In this document: positions 10,975 through 20,307 of the stretch, piece by piece
Numbering within the stretch: the stretch's first letter is position 1
Layout of the letters: every line of letters begins with the position of its first letter
Assembly: GCA_023091665.1 (NCBI GenBank)
Contig: JALJCQ010000034.1
Location: 1-64,000, forward strand
Source: Pythium myriotylum
Taxonomy: Eukaryota; Oomycota; Peronosporomycetes; Pythiales; Pythiaceae
Direction of reading: 5' to 3'
Length of the DNA: 64,000 nucleotides
The notes under the pieces: model-generated
What the model saw: only the letters and a program-made list of their open reading frames with translations
Database searches by the model: none
Told to the model about the DNA's origin: nothing
Made by a program: the position numbers and the translations under genes

Positions 10975-11865
10975 GATCGGCCATTGTGCGGCCTAAATGA
11001 CGAATGGTCATGTATTTTACGTTGGTCGTCTTGTCACTAAGGCTAATACTCGAACTCACGACTGCCACGACGACGCAAACCGAACCGGCCGCTTGCCACA
11101 ACTTGGTAACCCCAGAGACTGGAGCAGACATGTAGCCCCGTTGATTCGCCAACTCTCGAGCTCCCCAAGGTGGTAAGGAGGATCGTCGTGGGGGCCATGC
11201 AGATTATCTGAGCTGAGCAATCACATTGGAACTCACAGTCAGAACGAACTCAGGAACGCCAAGGCTCTTACCGCTCTGAGCCACGGAGAAAGCCAACGAA
11301 AGCCGAACGCCACTGAACTGGAGCTGCCGGTCAGTGGAATCGCGCAGGAATCGATCCTGTGGGGGACCTAGCGACCCGATCCGAGAGCCTTCAGTCCAAC
11401 GCAAACCCACTGGCCAGTCACGACGTGCGACACTGGAGACAGCTTCAACGTCGCTCGCGCTTCGATTCGATCTGCGTTCTTAGTCCAGCAGGTTGATTGC
11501 GCTGTCTCGGGGCCAATCGCCGCCGATAAGCTCCGGCCAATAAATGGCTACAGAACGTTTGGATTGGTTGAAACTGGAGGCAGGTCGCATTTCAGCCAAT
11601 CCAAATTGTGATCTATGCGACATGGGACGCGTTCGCTGGGTGTGAGAGGGTCCCGCTGAACTCTCAGACCTCGAGGCATCACCACCGACTCCGAGTCGCT
11701 GACTCCCCCGGGCGCTTCTTCTGCTCCACTTCTCGGGCTCGCGCGGCGACCCGACGACACCGCCGCCACCGACGCGCGCCTTCCTCCCTCTCTCCTGATC
11801 CGCAGTGGTCGAAAGTCCAGCGGCGCTATATTCAGTCCAAGCCAAGCGATCAAACGGTCTCAACG
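10975..11865. other. Intergenic, promoter side of the syntaxin gene
   Basis: No gene is supported. Frames on both strands at 11480-11863 overlap each other and have no domain. CCAAT boxes in both orientations are present at 11,536-11,605. Confidence 0.5.
11558..11605. promoter_or_regulatory. Inverted pair of CCAAT boxes
   Basis: TTTGGATTGGTTGAAA (11558-11573) and TTTCAGCCAATCCAAA (11590-11605) are reverse complements at 15 of 16 positions. Each holds a CCAAT box, the site bound by NF-Y. They lie about 260 bp before the syntaxin start codon. Regulatory use is inferred from the motif only. Confidence 0.45.
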
Positions 11866-12802
11866 ATGAGCAGCTACCACTCGGCCGACTCGCCCCGCGG
11901 CGCGAACGAGGTGGAGCAGTACAACCGCAATGTCCAGGACACGTCCAAGGCGATCCAGGAGTTCCACCAGCTCACGCGCACCATCCAGCAGAAGATGGCG
12001 CTCTTCGGCACGCCCCAAGACAGCCGCGTGAACCACCAGCAGCTCAAAGAGCTCACTGAGAAGGGGAACCAGCTGGTCGGCAAGATCACGAGGCGACTCC
12101 AGGACCTCGCGCGCGCTTGCCAGGGCCCCTCCGGCCGCACGCGCAAGCCGCAGGTCAACAAGCTCTCGAACGACTTTAAGAACCAGCTCAAGTCGTTCGA
12201 GCAAACGTGCGCGAAGCTCGTGGAAAATGAGAAGAACGCGGTCGCGAACATCCGCATGTCCTCGCGCTCGTTCCGAAGCGATGACGGCGACGCCCATCCT
12301 GCTGGTCTGGATAACTACACGGAGGACAAGATCTACACGCAAGCCAACATCCAGAGCTACAACGAAGATGGTAAGCCCTGATCAATGCTGGAGGCCGTTG
12401 GAGACCATGGCTCACTCTGTCTTTTTATTTGATCTTCCAGATCTCGCGAGACGGGAGGCAGACATTGTGGAGATCAATCACCAGATGCGCGAGGTCAACG
12501 CGGCGTTCCGCGAGGTGGATGACATGATCGCTGCGCAGGGCGAAGTCGTTGGTATGTACCACTGTTGGAATCCGGTGGATTGTTGATTGTGGCTCACGCG
12601 ATGCTACGCGATTACCACAGTGGAGATTGAAGACAACGCAGATAACGTGAGGGAACACGTCGAGCTCGCGCGCGATCAAGTCGCAATGGCGGACACTCGA
12701 CAAGGTTACTGCCAGTGCTCCAAGACCAAGATGATGTGCTGGGGTCTGGTCGTGCTCATCGCCCTCGTGGTCGTGCTCTCGCTCGTTCTCTCGCTCAAGT
12801 AG
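11866..12802 (+). CDS. Qa-SNARE, syntaxin 7/12 (Pep12)-like
   Basis: It is a membrane-anchored Qa-SNARE for fusion at endosomes or vacuole-like compartments. Three exons (11866-12370, 12441-12551, 12621-12802) joined at GT-AG introns of 70 and 69 bp give 265 residues. The N-terminal three-helix domain contains LFGTPQDSRVNHQQL, close to the LGTPQDS segment of syntaxin 7/12 and Pep12. The SNARE helix spans the two introns, from READIVEINHQMREVNAAFR, through the central layer glutamine in AAQGEVV, to IEDNADNVREHV. A C-terminal membrane span (WGLVVLIALVVVLSLVLSL) ends one residue before the stop, leaving almost no lumenal tail. Two cysteines before the span (YCQCSK) could be acylated. The class is clear; the exact compartment is inferred. 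Confidence 0.9.
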
Positions 12803-13247
12803 AGCGAGACGCATGGTTTATAAGACCCAGGAGCTGCATGTCGTTCCCATACGACGACACAAAGCCCTGTGTGTCTTCAGTTCTAATCATTATTCATAGA
12901 TGCTCATGGATGGACGACGGAGAAGTTCAGCTTTTCCACTGTCTCCAAAAGATTTCCCAAATTTTCATGAACTGGAATCTTGATATTCAACGTAAATATT
13001 GTTGTGTCTGATGCGGTCATGGCATTGTGCCATGGCGGAAACCGAAGACATTCCCAATTAGAGTCAACGGCGTCGCCCTCGTACGCCTCGCGCAACGAAC
13101 GAAGCGGCCCGCACGCTTCCTCCTTTGCCAGCAACCATACAGCACGGTAGGCGGTCGAGAGATGAGCAGACTGGGAAAGTTTGAGTCCGATCTGACGACT
13201 GGTTGCGCCGTTATGGGGGTTCAACGCGACTAGATCAAGGAGCTCCG
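12803..13247. other. Intergenic
   Basis: This is the 3' end of the syntaxin gene and the upstream region of the NF-YC gene. No further feature was recognised. Confidence 0.6.
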
Positions 13248-13771
13248 ATGGAAGGCCAGGTGGTCGAGATGACCGAGGCCGAACAGGCTGCCCACCAGGC
13301 GCAGCTCGAGCAGCAGCTCAAGTCGTTCTGGGCCAAGCAGCTCGTGGAGGTTCGTGGGCCAGGGGCCTCTCTGGTTACTCAAACGGCACTCGGAGAGGCG
13401 CTGACTGGCGGTTTGACTAGATGGAGCAGCTCGAAGTCGGTAGCGAACAAGGTACGACCATATCTCCTCGACAGCTACATCTCGCGTTGTCTGACGTCGG
13501 TAGCGCTTGGTAAACAGACTTCAAGAACCACAACGACCTGCCGCTCGCTCGTATCAAGCGTATCATGAAGTCGGATGAGGACGTGCGCATGATCAGTGCC
13601 GAGGCGCCCGTGCTGTTCGCCAAGGCGTGCGAGATGTTTATTCTAGAACTGACGCTGCGCTCCTGGAGTTACTCGGAGCGCAACAAGCGCCGAACGCTCC
13701 AGAAGGAAGACATCCAGGCGGCGATCCGGAACACCGACATCTTCGACTTTCTCGTGGACGTTATCAACTAA
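13248..13771 (+). CDS. NFYC: CCAAT-binding factor subunit NF-YC (HAP5)
   Basis: It is the histone-fold subunit that pairs with NF-YB and, with NF-YA, binds CCAAT boxes in the nucleus. Three exons (13248-13349, 13421-13451, 13518-13771) with GT-AG introns of 71 and 66 bp give 128 residues. The N-terminus holds [20 protein letters not shown], like the W-x3-Q-x5-E segment of the family. The histone fold follows with [40 protein letters not shown] and [13 protein letters not shown], and ends at FDFLVDVIN. The protein is little more than the conserved core; the Gln-rich tails of animal NF-YC are absent. The 31-bp middle exon is short but keeps the frame. CCAAT boxes stand before neighbouring genes, but a direct link is not shown. 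Confidence 0.93.
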
Positions 13772-14561
13772 GCCGTGTCAACCCGCCGACCCCCCACCAC
13801 TCGCAGCGTCCCTCCCACTTCTCAGCGTCGCGACAGAACACCGTAGAGATGCGCCTCTGGCTACACTGTTCCATATACATATCCCCTCGTGAGTTGAACG
13901 TCGGAACTCGCCATTTCCTTCGAGCAGCTCCCTGTTCGGTTACGTTGCCGACAAGCACCTGAAACAAGGTTTCTTGAATGTGGTCTGTATGTCGTCCGAA
14001 TAAATAATCCACTTGACACCATTTTTACGAGATGATGCAAGCCGCTTTGTTAAGTAACGGAATCTTGATTGGATCAAGGAACGTTCCAGTTTCGACTGTT
14101 TGCATTTCAGCCAATCACAGCATTCCTAGACCTGTGGATACTCAGAACTGCGCAACTGGAAGGCGTAATTACGGGATTTCGTCGACAGAGTTGAACTTGA
14201 AGCGAACCTATCAGCCTCCACGCCGGAAAGATTCGCCACTTGACAGCATGGTCACTATCCACGTGGATGCCCATCGCGGCGCACACGCCAATGCGTTGAC
14301 TTTCTTGCCGCGATCTCCAGCGCATGCGGTGTCTCCTGCGCACTTTCGAGGCCGCTAACCTCTTCTAAACCCTCAACGCGATGTATCCTCGCTCGCCGCC
14401 GAGAGAGTCACCCATCGAAGTCAACTCCCTCTCTCCAGTGACATAGCGGTTAACTTTCGCCCGGTGCCGTCAGCTCTTGAGCTCTTCGAATCAGCTCGCG
14501 ATCTCCTCGTCATTGCTGGACTTGCCTCGCGACCCCACCTCAGCTCCTCGCTTCCTCCGCC
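13772..14561. other. Intergenic
   Basis: No gene is supported. A CCAAT box (CAGCCAATCACAG) lies at about 14,108. A TCATTGC initiator-like word is present some 50 bp before the next start codon. Confidence 0.5.
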
Positions 14562-15681
14562 ATGATGATGCACCGCGCTCTCCAGCGCGCCGTCGCCACG
14601 CGCCCAGCGTCCGTTCTCTCGCGCGGCTTCGCGCACAACTCGAAGGAGTTCGTCGGCATCGTCGGTCTCGGCCAAATGGGCGGACACATGGCCAACAACA
14701 TGCTCTCCAAGGGCCAGAAGCTCGTGGTCTTTGACGTGGACGCCGCCAACACCAAGCGCGTCGAGGCCATGGGCGCGATCGCCGCGTCGTCGGCGCGCGA
14801 GGTCGCCGAGAAGTGTGACACCGTGCTCACGATGCTGCCCAACACGGCCATCGTCGAGGAGGTCTACCTCGGCGAGGGCGGCTTCCGCGACGTCGTGCGC
14901 CCGAACCAGTTCTTCATCGACTCGTCGACGATCGACGCCATCTTCACCAAGAAGCTCTCGGAGATCTACCACACGGAGAAGAAGGCGCGCTTCGTTGATG
15001 CGCCAGTGTCGGGCGGCGTCATCGGTGCCGAGAACGGCACGCTCACCTTCATGGTCGGCGGCACGGCCGAGGAGTTCGAGGCCGTCAAGCCCACGCTCCA
15101 GTACATGGGCAAGAACATTGTCCACTGCGGTGCCAGCTGTAAGTGGCTCTGTGCACGAAACGGAACAGTGTCGAACATGGACTAACTGATGTCGTTGGTG
15201 ACTTGCAGCGATGGGCCAGGTTGCCAAGGTGTGCAACAACCTCGCGCTCATTATCCAGATGGCCTCGGTTGCTGAGGCGATGAACCTCGGTGTGAAGCTT
15301 GGCATGGACCCCGCTGTGCTTCGTGGGTGAGTTGTCTCACTGCACCTTGAAGTCTGATCGAGTGTACTCACGTTTGGTGATGTTGTTTTGCAAATCTCCA
15401 GCATCATGAACACATCGACGTCGCAGTGCTGGTCGTCGTCGCTCTACCACCCGTACCCGGGCCTCATGGAGAACGTGCCGTCGTCGAACGACTACAAGGG
15501 CGGATTCTCGTCGGCGCTTGTGAAGAAGGACCTTGGCCTCGGTGTCGACGCCGGCAAGCAGGCTAGCGTCACGCTTCCGCTCACGTCGGCTATGCTCCAG
15601 ATGTACACCATGATCGTCAACGACGGCTACGGCAACAAGGACTTCAGCTACATCCTGCAGTACCTCAAGGGCAAGAACTAG
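14562..15681 (+). CDS. HIBADH: 3-hydroxyisobutyrate dehydrogenase, mitochondrial
   Basis: It oxidises 3-hydroxyisobutyrate to methylmalonate semialdehyde with NAD in valine breakdown. Three exons (14562-15138, 15209-15326, 15402-15681) with GT-AG introns of 70 and 75 bp give 324 residues. The first 25 residues are rich in Arg and Ala, lack acidic residues and fit a mitochondrial presequence. The Rossmann motif GLGQMG is at 35-40. The substrate-binding signature DAPVSGGVIGAENGTLTFMV lies near residue 150. The catalytic lysine sits in GQVAKVCNN (about K199), with the partner Asn just after it. The C-terminal helical domain is complete and ends YLQYLKGKN. Three Met codons in a row open the frame; the first is taken as the start. 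Confidence 0.94.
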
Positions 15682-15775
15682 AGCAATATCCACCGATTTC
15701 ATCGCGGAGCCCATCGATGATCGTTGTCCCAAATTAGTGGCAAAATATACAAAGCACTGACGCGTTCGATTCCAT

Positions 15776-16527
15776 TTACTGACCGAGCGCAGCGTCTCGC
15801 TCAGTCTGCTTCACCATGTCGCCATCAATCTTGGCGACTTTGGGAATCCGCTTGAGTACCTGAATACGCGCCTCTTCCTTTGACATGTTGTCGTAAATAG
15901 GGTTTCCGACAAACAACACATCGCGCAGAGTAGGGAGGCTCGCCAGCTTGTCTAGCTCATCCCAACTCTTGATGAGGTTATTGGAAAGGTATAGTGTCGT
16001 GAGGTTGGTGAGCCCAGAGAGACCGTCGAGAGTTGCGATGAGATTATATGACATCCACAGCTCCTCGAGCGTGTCGGCCACGTCATCGAGCTTCTCAATC
16101 TTCTTGATTTGATTCCGCCCCAGCGACAGAATGCGCAGCTTCTTCATACCCGAGAGAGGGATGAGACGGTCGATGCTGTTGGTCGAGAGCGACAAGTGTC
16201 TGTCGAAACCACTTCTCATGAGCCCACGAAAGCTACTGCCTATCTCCGATCGAGCGCATGCTTACTCGCAGTTTTTGAGCGTGTTGAGGGAGTTGTCGAG
16301 CTTGTTGATGGGCGGGATTTGGCAGTAAAGCTTGATCACAGAAGCTTCTTCGGCCGACGATCCATTTTTCGCTTCCTATTCTGAGTGTCTTAGCACTCAG
16401 TTGACTCCCGCGTCCAGGTAGTCGACTTACCCAAGCTTTGATTGCCTGAGCACACGTCGTCTGGTAGATCGCAGTAAAGATCAGTCCCAGCCAGAATGCA
16501 AACAGACACAAAAGGAACTCGGACCAT
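15776..16527 (-). CDS. DNAL1: Axonemal dynein light chain 1 (leucine-rich repeat)
   Basis: It is an LRR protein that binds the outer-arm dynein motor domain in flagella, which fits a zoospore-forming organism. The main exon (15776-16199) has LRRs LSLSTNSIDRL, LRILSLGRNQI, LEELWMSYNLI and LTTLYLSNNLI, then the capping DVLFVGNPIYDN. Upstream exons at 16266-16375 and 16431-16460 restore AQAIKAWEAKNG and IKLYCQIPPINKLDNSL, which match the family N-terminus. Introns of 66 and 55 bp have GT-AG borders. The few codons at the very start are unsure. An ATG at 16525-16527 followed by a non-typical GTTCC donor would give about 190 residues, the usual length, but another small first exon is possible. Confidence 0.85.
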
Positions 16528-16704
16528 TCTTCCTTGCACTCGCTGTTGCTGTTCAAGATCTTTACGCAAATGAGAGTAGTCGCGATCCGCCGCGTTGGGT
16601 TCAGCCAGCAGCGACGCATGGTCGCGTCCTGCGCTGCATTCAGATTGCGACCTTTCGGGAAACTTCAAGCAAATCTCGAAATCGAGGTATCTATGCACGG
16701 TCTA

Positions 16705-18669
16705 TTATTTTCTCACATGGCTTCGAGGAGGTCTCCCTCTCGGCCGACGGGTCTTCACTACGCTCACTTGTTCTGCTCCTTCCTCTCTGGGTTCCTCGAC
16801 AGACTCCTGTTGTTGGGAATGCTCATCCTTTGATTCATCTTCAGTTTTGTTCTGCTTCACCGCATCCTTTACTTTCACTTCCCGCCTAGATTCTTCTTCA
16901 GCTTTTCGCATTTCTTTCAGCTTCTTCTCTTCTTCCGAACGTTCAACAGCTTCTGCCCTTGCCGCTTCCCTCGTTCGCTCCCGCATCACTCCATCGATGC
17001 GATCGACCCACCTCATGACTAATCCCATTGGACAGTCAATGTACTCAGCCAGTAACTCGAGCGCTGCTTCGAACGGAGGGTGGAAGCACGTGCGGTCATT
17101 GCGAGAGTAAAGCGGGTAGAAATAAGTCGGTGGAACTGGTCGATCTAGTTCTTCATCGAATGGAACCTTTTCATCAGCCCCTCCCATGGAAACGTTATGG
17201 CGTGCTTTTACTCGGTCCACTCGTTCTTGGATATCCTCAGTCTGCTCGACGCAAACGCCCTCCGCATAGACCGGCGGATATGACCGCAGGGAGTGGTCGC
17301 TATAGCTGTGGGCTGAATCGCGATCCTCGTACTCACCGAGCTTCTTGAGATGCTCGATATGGGATTCAAACTCTTCTGGAATCCGCCCGCGGTCAGAGGC
17401 AAGCAAGATCTTTTCACAGAACTCAACGAAATCCCCGAGCTCGCGACGAGGCAAACGGTCAGCCTCTGCTACCGAGTACGGTGGGACATGTTGTTCGCGT
17501 CGAAGCACACGTTCGTAGATCCATTCGTTCCAGTTCGGACAGAGCCGAATTGCAGCAAGTAGGTAAGCAGCAATGCCTGCCGCAGAATCAAGCGCAGAAT
17601 TTCGATTGTCCTCATTGCGGGGCAGCTTTGTTGGCTCCATACGCTTCTCGGGGAGGTCACCAGCAAGGTTGAAGTTGGCACTGATCCATTGGAAGTTACG
17701 AAACACCTGTGGCGGGAAGTTGAGATTTTCGCACATGTTGTAAGCGATAAGTGAAGCATTCAGTGGTGGCAAAAGCATCTCGAGATGGAATTGGAGGTAG
17801 TGTGCGCGGTAGGCGATGACTGCGGTCGAGACCCAGTTCGTGCGGATCGTCGCATCGAAGAAGACCGACACTTGCTCGACCGCCTCCTGAATTGCCACGG
17901 GGCATAGAGAAAGCACATTGTAGTAAGGCAGGTCGCCACGATCGATCCAGTAAGCGTAGTCACACGGGACCGCGGGGACGTTGAGCATCCGCCCGGCGAG
18001 CACGAGTATCCCAATCAGATCCGGCAGCACAAACCAGTCGAGTGTGTGTTGCAGCTTATTAGCCGTGAGGATCGCTGTCTCACGCGGAGCAGTTGTCGGA
18101 CCGGCATCCACGTCGTTCTCTCGTATGCTCGACTGGCTCTGCGTGAAAATTCGTCCGATGTTGGAATCGTTCTCGGCATCCCACTTCTCGAGCACGTCGT
18201 TGGTTACTGCCGGGTCCATGGCCTTGTCGGCTGCCTGCCGCGGGTAGTAAAACTCTGTGAAGCACCGCAGCAACGGGCGCACGCCCTTGCTCTGCCAGAC
18301 GTGTAATAAGTGGAACCAGATCTCTTTGACGACGCGCGGCAGTTCGGGCGGGAAGCCGACCGCCACGAGCGCCTCGGCCTGCTCGTTGAGGATGTACTGC
18401 GTTGCGACAATGCAATCAAAGAGCTGCACGGGCGCCTTCTGCTCGACGACCTTGACCTTGCGCTCGCGCTTCTTGCGCTTGGTGCGCTGCTTCATGCGGC
18501 TGAGCGCCGAGAAGTCGATGCCCATGTCCTCGGCATCCTGGGTCTCGGTGCGCGTCTGCAGATAGCTCTGTGTGCCGCAGAGCTCGCAGACGAGCTCGCC
18601 GAAGTAGTTGGTGCTGAAGTTGCTCTCGCCCTCGGCGCCGCAGTTGGCGCACACGATCGTCGCGTCCAT
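16705..18669 (-). CDS. TAF1B: RNA polymerase I initiation factor TAF1B/Rrn7-like
   Basis: It is a TFIIB-related factor for ribosomal RNA gene transcription in the nucleolus. One exon gives 654 residues. The N-terminal zinc ribbon has C-A-N-C-G (from residue 7) and C-E-L-C-G (near 29). A basic stretch QRTKRKKRERKVKVV follows. The cyclin-like region runs from about 80 to 450, including VKEIWFHLLHVWQSKGV and the segment LDWFVLPDLIGILVLAGRML. The charged tail is Glu/Lys-rich and ends RRPRGRPPRSHVRK, an AT-hook-like sequence not usual for the family. The start codon lies directly before the ribbon, so no residues are missing. It is transcribed divergently from the methyltransferase gene. Confidence 0.8.
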   Translation of the reverse strand: MDATIVCANCGAEGESNFSTNYFGELVCELCGTQSYLQTRTETQDAEDMGIDFSALSRMKQRTKRKKRERKVKVVEQKAPVQLFDCIVATQYILNEQAEALVAVGFPPELPRVVKEIWFHLLHVWQSKGVRPLLRCFTEFYYPRQAADKAMDPAVTNDVLEKWDAENDSNIGRIFTQSQSSIRENDVDAGPTTAPRETAILTANKLQHTLDWFVLPDLIGILVLAGRMLNVPAVPCDYAYWIDRGDLPYYNVLSLCPVAIQEAVEQVSVFFDATIRTNWVSTAVIAYRAHYLQFHLEMLLPPLNASLIAYNMCENLNFPPQVFRNFQWISANFNLAGDLPEKRMEPTKLPRNEDNRNSALDSAAGIAAYLLAAIRLCPNWNEWIYERVLRREQHVPPYSVAEADRLPRRELGDFVEFCEKILLASDRGRIPEEFESHIEHLKKLGEYEDRDSAHSYSDHSLRSYPPVYAEGVCVEQTEDIQERVDRVKARHNVSMGGADEKVPFDEELDRPVPPTYFYPLYSRNDRTCFHPPFEAALELLAEYIDCPMGLVMRWVDRIDGVMRERTREAARAEAVERSEEEKKLKEMRKAEEESRREVKVKDAVKQNKTEDESKDEHSQQQESVEEPREEGAEQVSVVKTRRPRGRPPRSHVRK

Positions 18670-18841
18670 GGTGCTCGCTCCGTCGCCATTGAGCAGCTCT
18701 GTTGGGCTCCGGATCAGTTAACGGCACCGCTTAAGTTAACGCTAACATAGTGTGGACTCCATGTATCGCTTACAAGAGGTTTTACCTCTGTAAACGAATG
18801 TTCGAACTTTGCGGATCCGGTGACGAGCTCAGAATTGGACC
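18670..18841. promoter_or_regulatory. Shared divergent promoter region
   Basis: Only 172 bp separate the start codons of the Pol I factor (minus) and the EEF2KMT-like gene (plus), so both promoters must lie here. No clear initiator motif was found for either one. Confidence 0.5.
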
Positions 18842-20077
18842 ATGGCTGGGATGGAGGGCGAGCTGCAGTGGTTGCTGGACGCGTACCGCGCGATGCTTCC
18901 GGTGAAAAAAGTGCTCGAGCACGTGAAGAAGCATTGCCACGCGCAGACGTGGGCGTCGCTCGAGTTCCAGGTGCGGAGAACGAGACGGCAACGCCCTCCA
19001 GCATCTGCGACGTGATCCAATGCTTTCTTGTTCGTTTGCTTAGGACGCAGTGATGCGCGTCGTGGTCCACGACCCCGTCGTGGAGAAGTACGCGCCACCG
19101 CAGAGCTACACGTATCGGTTCCTTAAGCACTACATGGACGGTTCGTACCAACTCGACAGTCTTGGCGACGGTTCGACTTGCGATCGGATCAACTCACGAG
19201 CAGCTCCGATGGGATGCTAGCGATTGAAAGTGCACACGCGGACCAGTCGGATGACTTGGTCGCTGGAATCATGGAGTTTGTCGCGATGGGACGAGTGGTC
19301 GAGCTCACGTCGGCAGACTCGGACGAGATGCACCACGTCACCTACCGTATTTCAGCCGCTGTCTCAGGTTTGGACAAGGACTTCACTGTGACCTGCCGTG
19401 TGGCCTCGGTCTTCAATGACGTTGGACTCAAGATATGGGAAGCCGGGTGGTTCCTGGCAGAGTATATCCTCGCCCATCGCAAGCTCTTTGTTGGACGGAG
19501 TGTCCTGGAGCTTGGCGCTGGTGTTGGGATCACCGGTATAATCATGGCAAAGTGCATTCATCTGAGCCGTCTTGTGATGAGCGATTATGCACCAAAAGTC
19601 ATGCTTAATCTACGATACAACACAGAGATCAACAATCAAGACTCGCCGTACGTTTGCCCTGTGGACGTTGAAGCCATCGACTGGGAGACTTGGGACCCCG
19701 AAGAAGCTAAGAGCAAGAACAACTACATTCGGCCGGATATCCTCTTGGCGGGTGATTGCGTGTATGACGTCGCCGCGTTCCCGCCGCTTGTGAGCGTACT
19801 TCAAGCTTTTCTCGGAGATGACCAAGACGACGTGACTGTCGGTGGACAGAGCGGAGAGAAGGGCATAGCGCCATCGCGTGTGGCCATCTTCGCTGCGACG
19901 ATCCGGAACCAGGTCACATTTCAAACATTTCTCGACACGCTCGCGAAACAGCAGATCACGTACGAGGATATCACCAGCGAGTCGCTTAAGAACATGAACT
20001 CCACGCCGTTGTTTCCTTACGATAATCGCGAACAAATCCGGCTGTGTAAACTCTACCGTACGGCTATCAAACAGTAA
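18842..20077 (+). CDS. EEF2KMT: Protein-lysine methyltransferase, EEF2KMT/FAM86 type
   Basis: It is a class I S-adenosylmethionine methyltransferase of METTL family 16. Its nearest likeness is the enzyme that trimethylates a lysine of elongation factor 2. Three exons (18842-18970, 19044-19144, 19201-20077) give 368 residues; the second intron uses GTACCA...AG. The N-terminal helical part has LKHYMDG, as in FAM86 proteins. Motif I is VLELGAGVGITG (about residue 180). It is followed by SDYAPKVMLNL, the acidic IDWETWDP, and the family motif DILLAGDCVYD, where AADVLY is usual. Near the end TIRNQVTFQTFL and LFPYDNREQIRLCKLYRT match the C-terminus of the family. Substrate identity is inferred. The exact acceptor of exon 3 could shift by three bases. 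Confidence 0.82.
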
Positions 20078-20307
20078 AACATGATCACTCATCTTGCGTG
20101 TACTGTGAGGGCTGCGGCTGCTGTCCCCATCGACATGGCGCTGAGCTTGGTAGCAGACTTAGGTCGCCCCTTTGCTTTCTTCTTCTTTATTGCTCCTTTT
20201 TTTTGCCTTAAAATTGGCCCAGCATTTGAGGACGTGTCTCGCGGGTCACTTTCGTCAGGATCATGCAGGCCAGTTGAGTAGTCTTTTGAGAGTCACAGGA
20301 AGAGCGA

